The position numbers were made by a program, and so were the translations under genes. The notes under the pieces were generated by a model that saw nothing but the letters and a program-made list of their open reading frames with translations, ran no database searches and was not told the DNA's origin. From the NCBI GenBank assembly GCA_030685065.1, contig JAUXQH010000041.1:1-52477 (forward strand): 52,477 bases of DNA, in the 5' to 3' direction. Source of the DNA: Pseudomonadota bacterium (GTDB lineage: Bacteria > Myxococcota_A > UBA796 > SXON01). Position 1 is the first letter of the stretch. The number at the start of each line of letters is the position of its first letter. Below, piece after piece: positions 8,354 to 18,309 of the stretch.

Positions 8354-10159
8354 TTATAGGATCCACCCCGCAACCTCCCATAATTCCACGACAATTCCCT
8401 CATGGAGGAGTCGATCGTGCCAGACGCGCTGTTCGTCGCGCAGCGAATCGCCCGGCCCCTTGATCTCCACGAGCGCATCGCCGTGATCGAGCCTCGCGGG
8501 CACCGCGCCCTCCACCCTTCCTGTATTCCCAGAAAAAACATAAAGATCGGGGAGGCCACGCGCCGCGCTCCAGCCCTCCTTCGCGAGGCGACCGAGCACC
8601 GCCGCTGCCGTCTTTCCCGGGATCGCGGCCGACCACTCGCGCACCACGTCTCCCGCGTGGAGCCCCGCGAGGCGCTCGCCGTCCCATCCCGCGGCGAACC
8701 GGCCCGGTCCGTCGGCTGCGAGGGCGGCCAGGCGCGCGTCGATCTCGGCCTGGCGGCGCGCGTAGAAGCCGGGGGTGCCGACGTCGAGGGGGCCGTCCCG
8801 CCGCGCGGTCGGGAGCATGCCGGGCACGGGCAGGAAGTAGAGGTCGCGGAATACCAGCGCGTAGAGCGAGGTCCACAGCCAGTTTTCGCCGTGATGGGCA
8901 CGACGCCCCGCCGCCGCGAGCACCCGCACGACGGCAGCCTCGACGGTCACCGCCGCACCCTCGACGATCCAGGTCGGGCGGACGCCCCGGGGCCCGGGGG
9001 TGAGCCGGAGCCGTCGCGTGGGCGCCGTTCGGAGCGGACTGCTGGGCACCCACCCCTGCCCGAGGGCGCGGGCGAGCCGCTTGCCGGTGCGCTCCAGCGC
9101 GATGACGGCCGCGCGATCGATGGGAGGCAGCCCGCCCGTTGCGGAGCCCCCGCCCGTTCCGGAGCCCCCGGCCGAGAGCCCACCGACCATCGCGCCGCGG
9201 CAGACCGCGAGCGCCTCGGCGCGGCGCCCCTCGCGATCGAGGCGCAGCGCCCAGGCCGCGCGCACCGGGGCGCCCGCCTCCACGAGGCGGCCCAGCACGT
9301 CGGCGGGGGGGTCGGACGCGAGGACGGCCTCGAGGGCGCGGCGCCAGGGTGCCAGGCGCGCGGGCGGCGCGAGCGGCTGGTCCGCGCCCCCGGCCGAAGC
9401 GGCGAGGGCGATGCGGAGCGGCTCGTCGGGATCCGTCCACGCGGCGGCGCGGGCGCGCTCGTAGACGCGGAGCGCGCCCCGGTCGCGGAACAAGCCGGGG
9501 CCGCCCGTCGGGACGTAGGCCGGCCAGCGGAGCTGGCCGAGGCGCTCCACCACCATGCTCGTGCGGTCGACGTGGGCGGACTGGAAGTAGAGCAGCTCGG
9601 CGCGCCGGACCAGATCCAGGTGCGCGAGCATCACGACGGGCTCGCCCACCCACCGCTGGCCGCGCAGGCGATCGACGAGCGCCACACGCGCGCCGCTCGT
9701 CGGGAGGCCGAGGCGCACGCAGGACGCGCGTAGCGCCGGGACGTCGAACGCGGCGGCGCAACGGTCGTCGGGGACCGTGGTGTGGGCGAGCCCCGCGTCC
9801 ACCAGGGTCGCGACGGCGGCGGGGACGTCGAGATCGTAGCGGAGCCCGGCGAGGCGGAACACCGGGGGCAAGCGCGACACGTGCGGCATCACCGCTCCGC
9901 TCCCCTCGCCCTCGCGCTCCCCCGGGCTCTCCCGGGTGGCCCCCCCGGTGCGCAGGGAGAGCCGAGCCCAGAGCTCCCGCGCCCGCGCGTCGATGGACCG
10001 GAGGCGCTCCAGCACCACGACCTCGCCCGCGGCGAGCAGGTGCCCCTCCTGGATCAAGGCCCCCTCGACCACCTCGAGGAGATCGGCGCCGGGATGGGGC
10101 GATGGAGCGATGGGTGGGCGCACGATCCGATAGATGCCCCGGAACGCAGGAAGACGCAT
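8354..10159 (-). CDS. FAN1-like structure-specific nuclease with VRR-NUC domain
   Basis: About 601 residues from the ATG at 10159; a GTG at 10123 is an alternative. An N-terminal helical region is followed by a SAP-like stretch (ALRASCVRLGLPTSGARVAL). A long middle region follows. The C-terminal VRR-NUC nuclease core has GLPDLYVF, then ALVEIKGPGDSL (the PD...ExK catalytic set), then DEQRVWHDRLL. Eukaryotic FAN1 and its bacterial homologues cut 5'-flap DNA and take part in interstrand crosslink repair. The middle part holds a Gly/Ser-rich insert (near GGSGTGGGSATGG) that may be a flexible loop. The gene is divergent from pyk, and the two start codons overlap. Confidence 0.88.
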   Translation of the reverse strand: MRLPAFRGIYRIVRPPIAPSPHPGADLLEVVEGALIQEGHLLAAGEVVVLERLRSIDARARELWARLSLRTGGATRESPGEREGEGSGAVMPHVSRLPPVFRLAGLRYDLDVPAAVATLVDAGLAHTTVPDDRCAAAFDVPALRASCVRLGLPTSGARVALVDRLRGQRWVGEPVVMLAHLDLVRRAELLYFQSAHVDRTSMVVERLGQLRWPAYVPTGGPGLFRDRGALRVYERARAAAWTDPDEPLRIALAASAGGADQPLAPPARLAPWRRALEAVLASDPPADVLGRLVEAGAPVRAAWALRLDREGRRAEALAVCRGAMVGGLSAGGSGTGGGSATGGLPPIDRAAVIALERTGKRLARALGQGWVPSSPLRTAPTRRLRLTPGPRGVRPTWIVEGAAVTVEAAVVRVLAAAGRRAHHGENWLWTSLYALVFRDLYFLPVPGMLPTARRDGPLDVGTPGFYARRQAEIDARLAALAADGPGRFAAGWDGERLAGLHAGDVVREWSAAIPGKTAAAVLGRLAKEGWSAARGLPDLYVFSGNTGRVEGAVPARLDHGDALVEIKGPGDSLRDEQRVWHDRLLHEGIVVELWEVAGWIL

Positions 10160-11588
10160 GCCCCCCCGTCGCACGAAGATCGTCGCCACCCTCGGCCCCG
10201 CCTCCCGGGACCCCGAACAGATCCTCGCTCTCCTCCTCGCCGGGGTCGACGTTTTCCGCATCAACTGTTCGCACGCGAGCGCGGACGGCATCCGCGAGGG
10301 CGTGGCGCGCATCCGTCGCGCCGCGACGAAGCTCGATCGCGCCGCGGGCATCCTGCTCGATCTGCAGGGCCCGAAGATCCGCACGGGGGCGCTGCCGAAG
10401 CCCCTCCCCCTCCGGAAGGGGGACGTGTTGACCGTCGTGATGGACGAGGACTACGTCGCCGAGGGGAACCGCATCGGGACGACCTACACGGGCATGGCGG
10501 GGGACGTGACGATCGGCGACTACGTGCTCTTCGCGGACGGCGCCTTGTCCGGCCACGTGGTGGCGGTTCGCCGCGATCTGACGCCGGCCGAGGTCGACAT
10601 CCGGATGGAGGACGGCGGGGACCTCGGCAGCCACAAGGGCATCAACCTGCCCGGCGTCGCCGTGAGCGCGCCCTGCCTCACCGAGAAGGACATCGAGGAT
10701 CTGGAGACCGGCGTGCGCGCGGGCGTCGACTTCGTGGCGCTCTCGTTCGTGCGCGAGGCGACCGACGTGCTCATCCTCCGCGAGCACCTGCGCCGCCTCG
10801 GCATGTCCGACCTCCCCATCATCGCCAAGATCGAGAAGCCCCAGGCGGTCGACAACATCCAGGAGATCCTCGGCGTGGTCGAGGGCATCATGGTCGCGCG
10901 CGGCGATCTCGGCGTCGAGGTGAGCTTCGAGCGCGTGCCGGTCATCCAGAAGGATCTGATCGCCGCCGCCAACAAGGCCGGCGTGCTCGTCATCACCGCG
11001 ACCCAGATGCTCGACTCGATGGAGCGCAACCCCCGCCCGACGCGCGCCGAGACCACCGACGTGGCCAACGCGATCATCGACGGCACCGACGCCATCATGC
11101 TCTCCGGCGAGACCGCCGCCGGGCTCTACCCGATCCGCTCCGTCGAGACGATGGACCGCATCGCGCGCGAGGTCGAGATCAGCCGGTGGATGCGCGTGCC
11201 GATGGAGGACATCTCCGTGCTCGCCGGGCCGTCGCACACCGTGGTCCGCTCGGCCTGCTACGCCGTCCGCGAGATCTCCAGGCCGCTCGTCGTCTTCACG
11301 TGGTCGGGCGCCACCGCGCTGTACGCGAGCAAGTCTCGCCCGCCCGCCGCCATCTACGCGCTCACGCCCAACCAGACCACCTACGACCGCCTCGCGCTCG
11401 CGTGGGGCGTGACCCCCGTGCGCTCCCCGTCCGTCGAGTCGACGGACGAGCTCATCGCGCTCGGCGAACAGACATTGCTCGACCGGGGGCTCATCACGCG
11501 GGGGCAGGAGATCGTGGCGTTGGCTGGGAATACTCCGATGCGCGGCGCGACCAACACGATGAAGATTTATACGGTAGGTCAGCCGTAG
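10158..11588 (+). CDS. pyk: Pyruvate kinase
   Basis: 476 residues from the ATG at 10158; an in-frame ATG at 10134 would add eight residues. The N-terminal RRTKIVATLGPASRD and FRINCSHA motifs, ILLDLQGPKIRTG, the catalytic Lys motif PIIAKIEKPQAVDNI, VARGDLGVE and ITATQMLDSM all match pyruvate kinase. The enzyme converts phosphoenolpyruvate and ADP to pyruvate and ATP in glycolysis. Length and domain order (A, B and C domains) are normal. The gene is followed by the KaiC-like gene after 46 nt. Confidence 0.98.
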   Translation: MPPRRTKIVATLGPASRDPEQILALLLAGVDVFRINCSHASADGIREGVARIRRAATKLDRAAGILLDLQGPKIRTGALPKPLPLRKGDVLTVVMDEDYVAEGNRIGTTYTGMAGDVTIGDYVLFADGALSGHVVAVRRDLTPAEVDIRMEDGGDLGSHKGINLPGVAVSAPCLTEKDIEDLETGVRAGVDFVALSFVREATDVLILREHLRRLGMSDLPIIAKIEKPQAVDNIQEILGVVEGIMVARGDLGVEVSFERVPVIQKDLIAAANKAGVLVITATQMLDSMERNPRPTRAETTDVANAIIDGTDAIMLSGETAAGLYPIRSVETMDRIAREVEISRWMRVPMEDISVLAGPSHTVVRSACYAVREISRPLVVFTWSGATALYASKSRPPAAIYALTPNQTTYDRLALAWGVTPVRSPSVESTDELIALGEQTLLDRGLITRGQEIVALAGNTPMRGATNTMKIYTVGQP

Positions 11589-11634
11589 CCCCCATCGCGC
11601 CGTGACTACCTGAAAGGTGCGCGGTGGAGGAGCC

Positions 11635-13119
11635 ATGGAGGAGCAGAGCCCGTTTCGCCTGCTCTCCAGCGGCATCGAGAAGCTCGACCTGGCGCTCGGA
11701 GGCGGACTACCCGAGTTCTCGTTCAACGTCCTCACGGGCGAGCCGGGCTCCGGCAAGACCATCCTGGCCCACCAGATCGCGTTTGCGAACGGCACTCCGG
11801 ATCGGCCGGCGCTGTACTTCACGATGCTCGGTGAATCCAGCCTCAAGCGGTTGAGATACCAGCAGAAGTTCAGCTATTTCGACGTGGCGCGGGTCGGGGA
11901 GAGCATCCTCTTCGAGGATCTGAGCAGCGAGGCCCTCAAGGGGGATCTCTACCGGCTCCTCGATCTCGTGATGGAGAGGGTCGAGAAGGTTCGAGCGGGC
12001 GTTGTGATCATCGACTCGTTTCGTACCGTGCTCGGGTCGAGGTCCAAGCCGGGAGACGAAGACTTCCTGCACCAGCTCGCCCTGCGGCTCACGAACGCCG
12101 AAGCCACGACCATCCTGGTCGGCGAATACGTCGGGGACGAGCTTCAGCACAACCCCGTGTTCGCCATCGCCGACGGGGTCATCGGCCTCCGACAGAGCGT
12201 GATCCGCAACTCGATGGTGCGCAAGCTCCGGATCCACAAGCTGCGAGGGATGGACCTCCAGCCGGGACTGCACACCTTCCGCATCACGTCGGACGGCATC
12301 GCGTTCTTTCCACGGATGATCAGCCCCGTCGACAAGACGATCGACTCGCAGGCCTCCAGCGAGCTCATCTCGATCGGGAATCCCGAGCTCGACGAGATGT
12401 TGGGCGGGGGCATTCTCGAGGGGAGCTCCATCCTCGTCGCGGGGCCGTCCGGATCGGGAAAGACGACGGTGGGACTCCAATTCATCGCGGAAGGCGTCAA
12501 AAAGGGGGTTCCCGGTGTCCTCGCTCTTTTCGAGGAGACCGTCCCCACGTACCGGCAGCAGGCGATGGGTTTTGGAATCGACCTCCAGAAGATGATCGAC
12601 GCGGGCCTGCTCGAGCTCGTCTACATCCGCCCCCTCGACCTGTCGGTGGACGAGACCCTGTACGCGATCCAATCCGGGATCGAACGGGTGGGGGCCCGCC
12701 GGGTGGTCATCGACTCCATCACGGCGCTTGAAAATGCGCTTGCGCCCACCTTTCGTGAGGAGTACCGCGAGTCGCTCTACCGGCTGATCGGGGCGATGAC
12801 GGCCGCGCGGATCACCATCCTGATGACGGTCGAGATCACCACCAGCTACCAGCAGCTCGAATTCACCCCGCACGCCATCTCGTTTCTCACCCACGATCTC
12901 ATCCTCCAACGCTACTTCGAGGTCGAAGGGCAGCTGCGCACCTTCCTCTCCATCATCAAGACGCGGGGCCGGAAGCACAGCCGTGAGCTGCGCGAGTATC
13001 AGATCACGTCGAACGGCATCGAGATCGGGGACGCGCTGCGGGAGTTTCAGGGCGTCATCACCGCGGTGCCGCAGCGGGTCGCTCCGAAGCGGCGACGGGG
13101 CCCGAGGGATCGAAAGTGA
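11635..13119 (+). CDS. Double-domain KaiC-like RecA-superfamily ATPase
   Basis: 494 residues; ATG chosen for the upstream ggtggagga site. Two KaiC-type ATPase domains occur in tandem. The first has Walker A GEPGSGKT (residues 35-42), and its Walker B strand ends VVIIDSF. The second has Walker A GPSGSGKTT (about 270-278), the paired glutamates LFEETVP typical of KaiC, and VVIDSITALEN. No C-terminal KaiC autophosphorylation tail is recognisable, and no kaiA or kaiB lies nearby. Proteins of this kind occur widely outside cyanobacteria, often as signalling ATPases. A circadian role is not implied. It could form an operon with pyk upstream or the CNNM gene downstream. Confidence 0.9.
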   Translation: MEEQSPFRLLSSGIEKLDLALGGGLPEFSFNVLTGEPGSGKTILAHQIAFANGTPDRPALYFTMLGESSLKRLRYQQKFSYFDVARVGESILFEDLSSEALKGDLYRLLDLVMERVEKVRAGVVIIDSFRTVLGSRSKPGDEDFLHQLALRLTNAEATTILVGEYVGDELQHNPVFAIADGVIGLRQSVIRNSMVRKLRIHKLRGMDLQPGLHTFRITSDGIAFFPRMISPVDKTIDSQASSELISIGNPELDEMLGGGILEGSSILVAGPSGSGKTTVGLQFIAEGVKKGVPGVLALFEETVPTYRQQAMGFGIDLQKMIDAGLLELVYIRPLDLSVDETLYAIQSGIERVGARRVVIDSITALENALAPTFREEYRESLYRLIGAMTAARITILMTVEITTSYQQLEFTPHAISFLTHDLILQRYFEVEGQLRTFLSIIKTRGRKHSRELREYQITSNGIEIGDALREFQGVITAVPQRVAPKRRRGPRDRK

Positions 13120-13157
13120 CGCTCGCGCGATAAGGCGCGCGGACCGGAGCCGTCGCC

Positions 13158-14474
13158 TTGTTCGAGATCCTTGTCATCTTTGCGCTCGTCCTCCTGAACG
13201 GCGTGTTTGCCGGCGCGGAGATCGCCGTCCTGTCTCTCCGGAAGACGCGCCTCGCCGAGCTCGTGGACGAGGGGAGCAGCGCCGCGCGCGCCGTGATGCG
13301 CCTGCGGGAGCATCCCGAGTCGTTCCTGGCCACCGTACAGATCGGCATCACGGTGGTCGGCGCCACCGCCGCGGCCTTCGGCGGCGCCGCCGTCGCCGAG
13401 GATCTCTCTCCCCTCCTCGCGCGGATCCCCGGGCTCGCGGGCGTGGCCGACAAGCTGGCGCTCGGCATCGTCGTCGCCGCGGTCTCCACGCTCTCGCTCG
13501 TGCTCGGCGAGCTGGTGCCGAAGTCGCTCGCGCTCCGCGCCGGCGAGTCCTACGCCCTGTTCATCGGTCGGCCCCTGGCCGCGCTCTCCTGGGCAGCCCG
13601 CCCGGTCGTCGCGCTGCTCACCGGCGCGTCGAACGTGGTGCTCCGGCTGTTCGGCGACACGACGACCTTCAGCGAGGCGCGCCTCTCCCGCGACGAGATC
13701 CAGCAGCTCGTGGAGGAGGCCACCACCACCGGCTCGGTGGATCCCCACGCGGGCGAGATCGCCTCGCGGGCCCTCGAGTTCAGCTCGCTCGACGCCTACA
13801 CCGTGATGGTGCCGCGGGCCCGGATCGCCATGGTCCCCAAGTCGGCCGACGCCGCCACGCTCGCCCGTGTCACCCGCGAGAGCGCGAACGGCCGGCTGCC
13901 CGTGTATGACAACAATCCCGACGACATCGTCGGCTTCGTCAACGTGCGCGAGGCCCTGGCCGCCGCGGTGGTCGACCCGGTGACCTGGGCGCTGGCGTCG
14001 TTTCTCCACCCCGTGCTGTTCGTTGCCGACTCGATGCCCGCCTCCGCCCTGCTCCGCAAGCTCCAGTCCGAACGGATGTCGCTCGCGCTCGTCATCGACG
14101 AGCAGGGCACGCTGGTCGGCCTCGTGACGATGGAGGACCTGGTCGAGGAGCTGGTCGGCGAGATCGTGAGCGAGAACGACGCGCCGCGGGAGAAGCTCAC
14201 CCGCCAGCCCGACGGGAGCTGGCTCGTCGCGGGGGACCTCCCGCTCCACGAGCTCGACCGCGCCATCGGCATCGACCTGCCCGAGGGCGACTTCTCGACC
14301 GTGGCCGGCCTCTGCATCGCGCGGGCGGGGCACCTCCCCCTGGCCGGCGAGCGCATCGAGATCGAGGGAGCGGAGCTCGAGGTGGTCGAGGCTTCGCCCC
14401 GGCGCGTCCGGCTGGTCCGACTGCGACGGGTCGCGACGCCCGAGGGCGGCCGCGCGCGGGAGAGCGGGACGTAG
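13158..14474 (+). CDS. CNNM/CorC-family protein with CBS domains (HlyC/CorC-like)
   Basis: 438 residues starting at TTG. The N-terminal CNNM (DUF21) transmembrane domain runs to about residue 175: FEILVIFALVLLNGVFAGAE, then a second helix in LGIVVAAVSTLSLVLGELVP. A CBS-domain pair follows (near VMVPRARIAMVP and GTLVGLVTMEDLVEELVGEI). It ends with the CorC_HlyC domain (DGSWLVAGDLPLHELDRAI). The family is linked to divalent metal, mainly magnesium, efflux or resistance. The old name hemolysin is misleading. It ends just before a 14-bp tandem repeat array. Confidence 0.93.
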   Translation: MFEILVIFALVLLNGVFAGAEIAVLSLRKTRLAELVDEGSSAARAVMRLREHPESFLATVQIGITVVGATAAAFGGAAVAEDLSPLLARIPGLAGVADKLALGIVVAAVSTLSLVLGELVPKSLALRAGESYALFIGRPLAALSWAARPVVALLTGASNVVLRLFGDTTTFSEARLSRDEIQQLVEEATTTGSVDPHAGEIASRALEFSSLDAYTVMVPRARIAMVPKSADAATLARVTRESANGRLPVYDNNPDDIVGFVNVREALAAAVVDPVTWALASFLHPVLFVADSMPASALLRKLQSERMSLALVIDEQGTLVGLVTMEDLVEELVGEIVSENDAPREKLTRQPDGSWLVAGDLPLHELDRAIGIDLPEGDFSTVAGLCIARAGHLPLAGERIEIEGAELEVVEASPRRVRLVRLRRVATPEGGRARESGT

Positions 14475-14487
14475 GAGCGCGGTCGCC

Positions 14488-14557
14488 GCCTACGCGAAGA
14501 CGCCTACGCGAGGACGCCTACGCGAGGACGCCTACGCGAAGGCGCCTACCCGAACCC
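14488..14557. repeat. Five-unit 14-bp tandem repeat between convergent genes
   Basis: Units of gcctacgcgaggac run head to tail: gcctacgcgaagac, two exact gcctacgcgaggac copies, gcctacgcgaaggc, and a degenerate gcctacccgaaccc. The array sits between the CNNM gene and purK. The last unit contains the purK stop codon (minus-strand TAG at 14548-14546) and its final codons. Each unit contains tacgcga but no strong hairpin. It is probably a slipped-strand minisatellite. Confidence 0.9.
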
Positions 14558-15724
14558 CAGCGCCCCCGCGGCCCGCTCCGCGCGCGCCACGGCCTCCTCG
14601 ATCGTGGCGCCGAGGGCCGTGACGTGCCCCATCTTGCGGCGGGGCCGCACGGAGGCCTTTCCGTAGAGGTGCAGGTGCACGTCGGGCACCGCCAGCGCGA
14701 CGTCCGCGCCGGTGAGGCGGGCGCGCCGACGGTCGACCATGCCGAGGAGGTTCACCATGGCGGCGGGGGCGCGCAGCGCGGTGTCGCCCAGCGGCAGGCC
14801 GCAGATCGCCCGTACGTGCTGCTCGAACTGGGAGGTCGCGCAGGCCTCGACGGTGAGGTGCCCCGAGTTGTGCACGCGGGGCGCGAGCTCGTTGACGAGC
14901 ACGCCGGCGGCGGTCACGAAGCACTCGACCGTGAGGGTGCCGACGAGGCCGGCGGCTTCCGCCAGGGTGCGGGCGATCGCCTCGGCCTCCGCGGTGGCCT
15001 CGGCGGGGACCCGGGCCGGCGCGCGGGTGAGGCGGAGGATGCCGTCGGCGTGCTCGTTCTCGAACACGGGGAAGGTGCGCACCGCGCCGTCCACCCCGCG
15101 TGTCACGACGACGGAGACCTCCGCGGTGAAGGCTACGTCCCGCTCGAACAGCCACTCGCGGCCGTCGAGCAGGGACTCGGCGGCGTGCGCTTCGGCGGCG
15201 GTGCGGATGCGATGTTGACCGCCGCCGTCATACCCCCCGCGCGCGGACTTCAGCCGCGACGGAAACCCGAAGCGGAGCACGGCGGCGGCGAGCTGATCGG
15301 GGGTGCGCACCGGGCAGCCCGGCGCGGTGGGGACGCCTTGATCGTGGAGGAAGGCGTGCTCGCGCACGCGATCCTGCGTGACGCCGAGGAGCGTGGCGTC
15401 CGGCCGCACGGGCACGCGCCCCTCGATGGCGCGCACGGTCGCCTCGGGGACGTTCTCGAACTCGTAGGTGACCACGTCGCACGCGTCCGCGAGGCGCCGG
15501 GCGGCCTCGGTGTCCTCGAACGAGGCGTGGATGACGCGGTCGGCGAGCCCCGCCGCGGGGCTGCTCGCGTCCGGGTCGAGCACGACCACGCCGTACCCGA
15601 GCCCGCGCGCGCTCATCGCGATCATGCGGCCGAGCTGGCCGCCGCCGAAGATGCCGATGGTGCCGCCGGGGGCGATCACGGCTGGCGTTTTGCCGGAGGA
15701 GACGCCGGGCGACACGACGCTCAT
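14546..15724 (-). CDS. purK: N5-carboxyaminoimidazole ribonucleotide synthase
   Basis: 392 residues of the ATP-grasp family. [20 protein letters not shown] at the N-terminus and the ATP-grasp lysine region [18 protein letters not shown] are diagnostic for PurK. So are [24 protein letters not shown] and LLGMVDRR. The enzyme uses ATP and bicarbonate to carboxylate aminoimidazole ribonucleotide in purine biosynthesis. Its start overlaps the purE stop by 4 nt (ATGA), so the two are translationally coupled. About 15 poorly conserved residues precede the conserved start. Confidence 0.97.
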   Translation of the reverse strand: MSVVSPGVSSGKTPAVIAPGGTIGIFGGGQLGRMIAMSARGLGYGVVVLDPDASSPAAGLADRVIHASFEDTEAARRLADACDVVTYEFENVPEATVRAIEGRVPVRPDATLLGVTQDRVREHAFLHDQGVPTAPGCPVRTPDQLAAAVLRFGFPSRLKSARGGYDGGGQHRIRTAAEAHAAESLLDGREWLFERDVAFTAEVSVVVTRGVDGAVRTFPVFENEHADGILRLTRAPARVPAEATAEAEAIARTLAEAAGLVGTLTVECFVTAAGVLVNELAPRVHNSGHLTVEACATSQFEQHVRAICGLPLGDTALRAPAAMVNLLGMVDRRRARLTGADVALAVPDVHLHLYGKASVRPRRKMGHVTALGATIEEAVARAERAAGALGFG

Positions 15725-16194
15725 CCGGGCTCCAGCGCCTCGCGGGCCTGGTCGGCGTGGAACGTGTCGAGCGCCGCGGCCAGGAGAGGGTCGGTCACGG
15801 CGAGGATGCGCACCGCGAGGAGGCCCGCGTTCGCCGCGCCGCCGATCGCGACGGTGGCGACGGGGATTCCACGGGGCATCTGGACGATGGAGAGGAGCGA
15901 GTCGAGGCCGTTGAGCGCCTTGCTCTGGACCGGCACGCCGATGACCGGCAGGCGGGTCTTCGCGGCCACCATCCCCGGCAGGTGGGCAGCCCCGCCCGCG
16001 CCGGCGATGACGACGCGGAGCCCGCGCCCCGCGGCCGCGCCCGCGTACTCGAACATCAGGTCTGGCGTGCGGTGGGCGCTCACCACGGTGAACTCGTAGC
16101 TCACGCCGAACTGATCGAGCACGTCCGCCGCGCCGCGCATCGTGTCGGCGTCGGAGCGGCTACCCATGATGATGCCGACGAGAGGGGTCGTCAT
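15721..16194 (-). CDS. purE: N5-carboxyaminoimidazole ribonucleotide mutase (class I PurE)
   Basis: 157 residues. [29 protein letters not shown] and [17 protein letters not shown] are the class I PurE signature. It moves the carboxylate made by PurK from N5 to C4 of the imidazole ring. Length is normal. The start at 16194 is fixed by the conserved N-terminus. It forms the purE-purK pair with the downstream gene. Confidence 0.98.
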   Translation of the reverse strand: MTTPLVGIIMGSRSDADTMRGAADVLDQFGVSYEFTVVSAHRTPDLMFEYAGAAAGRGLRVVIAGAGGAAHLPGMVAAKTRLPVIGVPVQSKALNGLDSLLSIVQMPRGIPVATVAIGGAANAGLLAVRILAVTDPLLAAALDTFHADQAREALEPG

Positions 16195-16250
16195 GCGCCC
16201 CTCTAACCGAGCTTCCCGCGGACGCGACAGGCTGCGCACGGGGGAGTTCT

Positions 16251-17684
16251 TTAGAGGCGGATGCCGATCCCTCCGACGAACCGGACGACGTACCCGCCGC
16301 TCACGAGACGCCCGGGCGCGAGCGCCACTTCGCCGTCGGACCCGGTGCGCGCGGGGGTCAACAGCAGGGTGCCCGGCACCTCGGCGAAGATGGTGATCCG
16401 GGAGATGGGATCGATCGCGATCCCGAGCCCGGCCGTGGGACCGAGCGAGGCGCCGGCCGGCGAGTCCGGGTAGTCGACGAAGTCGGGGTCCGGCACCTGG
16501 AAGCCATCGTGGAGCAGCACGCTGAACGCGACGATCGCGTAGGGCTTGACCACGCCGGTGGCGACGGGGAACAGCCGCAGGCGGGGCTCGACGAAGGCCT
16601 GCACGGCGCGGACGGGATCGTGGACGTACTCGCTCGCCGGCGGGTCGCAGAGCGCGGTGCACTCCCAGCCGGTGTTCAGGTACTTGGTCCCGTACTGCAC
16701 CGCCACGGCCACCGACGTGTCCAGGAACCAGGCCGGCGCGTAGCCGAGGGCAAACCCGAACGTGGGCGCGCCGCCCGCTCCGGCGCCCTCCCAGGTGGAC
16801 CTGCCCAGGGTCTCGAAGTCCGTTCCCTGCTCTTCGATGCGCAGGCGCACGCCGTAGCCGCGATCGACGTCTCCGAGGCCGTACCCTCCGTGGAGCTCGA
16901 GGAACCCGTGCCCCGCGCGCACCCGCGCCGCCTTGAGCCAGTCCTCCCGCGACAGGCCGCTGGCCTCGTAGCGGGCGTAGGCACCCGCGGGGACGCCCAT
17001 GCGCCGACGATCCTCGTCCGCGCGGAGGCGCGCGCGCACCGCCTGGTCGCTGGGGGGGCGATCGGCGCGGGGATCCCGCTCGGAGCGGGGCGGGCGGTCC
17101 GGACGGCCGTCGGTCCGGTCCGGCTTCGTGTCGGCGGGATCGGGGTCGCCGCGGGGGTCGGGATCGGGGTCGGGCCTGCGCTCCGGCTCGTCCCCCTCCA
17201 CGAACTCGTCCTCGATGACGAGGATGGGGCCGCCGCCCACGGGCTTGCGATCGGGGAGGAGCGGCAACGCGTCCCGCGCGGCGCGCGCGATGGTGCGGGC
17301 GAAGGCCCCCTCCTGCCCCGGCGCGACGGTCTCGCGGATGACCTTGAAGGGCGCGGCCTCGTCCACCCCGTGGAGGCGCACCCCCACCTCGAGCCCCGAG
17401 GGCGATTGCCCCACCGAGAGGACGACGGCGAGGCGGGCGTCCGTGCGGTCCCACAGGTTGGCCGGGCACGCGTCTACGTCCCAGCAGGTGTCGCCGTCCT
17501 CTCCGGCCCAGGTCCGGATGGCGTCGACACCGTCGAACGAGAGGCCCTCGTTCTTCGCCGCGGTCACCACCATGCCGTACAGCTCCTCGGCGACCTCGAA
17601 GTCGTCGAGCGTGACCGGCGTCGCGTCCACGAACAGCACGTCGGCGGCCTGGGCATGGCCCAGGAGGGCGAGCAGCCCGGTCAC
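16251..17684 (-). CDS. Exported protein with acidic repeat linker and predicted outer-membrane beta-barrel
   Basis: 477 residues, starting at GTG five nt after the previous stop. A short signal peptide ([10 protein letters not shown]) leads to an N-terminal domain of about 140 residues. A low-complexity Asp/Pro/Arg linker follows (around residues 170-220, rich in DPDPDP and DRPPRSE). The C-terminal half alternates aromatic and small residues, for example [20 protein letters not shown], and ends in [14 protein letters not shown]. That is typical of small beta-barrel outer-membrane proteins. The linker could pass through or bind the cell wall. No specific family is recognised. It forms an operon with the lipoprotein gene just upstream. 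Confidence 0.7.
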   Translation of the reverse strand: MTGLLALLGHAQAADVLFVDATPVTLDDFEVAEELYGMVVTAAKNEGLSFDGVDAIRTWAGEDGDTCWDVDACPANLWDRTDARLAVVLSVGQSPSGLEVGVRLHGVDEAAPFKVIRETVAPGQEGAFARTIARAARDALPLLPDRKPVGGGPILVIEDEFVEGDEPERRPDPDPDPRGDPDPADTKPDRTDGRPDRPPRSERDPRADRPPSDQAVRARLRADEDRRRMGVPAGAYARYEASGLSREDWLKAARVRAGHGFLELHGGYGLGDVDRGYGVRLRIEEQGTDFETLGRSTWEGAGAGGAPTFGFALGYAPAWFLDTSVAVAVQYGTKYLNTGWECTALCDPPASEYVHDPVRAVQAFVEPRLRLFPVATGVVKPYAIVAFSVLLHDGFQVPDPDFVDYPDSPAGASLGPTAGLGIAIDPISRITIFAEVPGTLLLTPARTGSDGEVALAPGRLVSGGYVVRFVGGIGIRL

Positions 17685-17688
17685 GGGG

Positions 17689-18201
17689 CTACCGGTCCTT
17701 CAGGTTGCGGCACCAGGCCGCGTCGAAGCTGCCGTCGAGCGTGCCATCCTCGAACAGCACCCCCTCGAAGACGCCCGACGCGCTCAGCTCGTCCTGGATC
17801 GACTCGATCGTGATCTGGCCGGCGGTCGCGATGGACTCGAAGAAGGCGCCGCCGGTGATCTCGAGCACCGACGCGGACACGGTGGCATCCTGGGCGATGG
17901 CCACGACGCCCTCGGGGATCGTGGCCGGCTCGTACGAGAATTGAAGCAGCTGGGTCTCCGCGTCGGTGGGGGCCTGGCCGATCTCGTAGTTCCGGCGCAC
18001 AAAGTCAAGGCCCTCGCACTCGACCTCCAGCATCGACACGATCACGAATGGCCCGCCGAAGAAGACGTACTTCGTCCTGCCGAAGTCGACCCCACCGGCG
18101 CTCCCCGTCACGTCGGCGCTCGCCCCGCCGCACCCGGCGAAGAGCCCGATGCACGCCAACCCCGCCACCGCGCCGCCCGTCATCCCGAAAAGACCGCGCA
18201 T
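17689..18201 (-). CDS. Hypothetical lipoprotein
   Basis: 170 residues; the ATG at 18201 has gaaggagg directly upstream. The signal ends in a lipobox (GLFAGC), so the mature protein is lipidated. The mature part is about 145 residues, apparently beta-rich, with a pair of Cys (VECEG and AWCRN near the C-terminus) that could form a disulfide. No family is recognised. It lies upstream of, and nearly touches, the beta-barrel protein gene, so the two may work together in the outer membrane. Confidence 0.75.
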   Translation of the reverse strand: MRGLFGMTGGAVAGLACIGLFAGCGGASADVTGSAGGVDFGRTKYVFFGGPFVIVSMLEVECEGLDFVRRNYEIGQAPTDAETQLLQFSYEPATIPEGVVAIAQDATVSASVLEITGGAFFESIATAGQITIESIQDELSASGVFEGVLFEDGTLDGSFDAAWCRNLKDR

Positions 18202-18309
18202 TCGGCCTCCTTCCGCCGGCACGGCTATCCCGCGGAGCCGGAGGCGGCACGCGGGGTCGGGACCGCCGAGCCGTCGGGTTCGCGGCGGGCGGTCGGGTTA
18301 GCGGGGGGC

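Noticed and set aside
8400..11846. A 1148-codon minus-strand frame across the nuclease, pyk and KaiC-like genes
   Set aside because: It overlaps three confident genes in other frames and shows low-complexity Arg/Pro/Ala composition without a family match.
11635..13119. A circadian clock kaiABC locus
   Set aside because: Only a KaiC-like ATPase is present. kaiA and kaiB are absent and the KaiC C-terminal tail is not recognisable.
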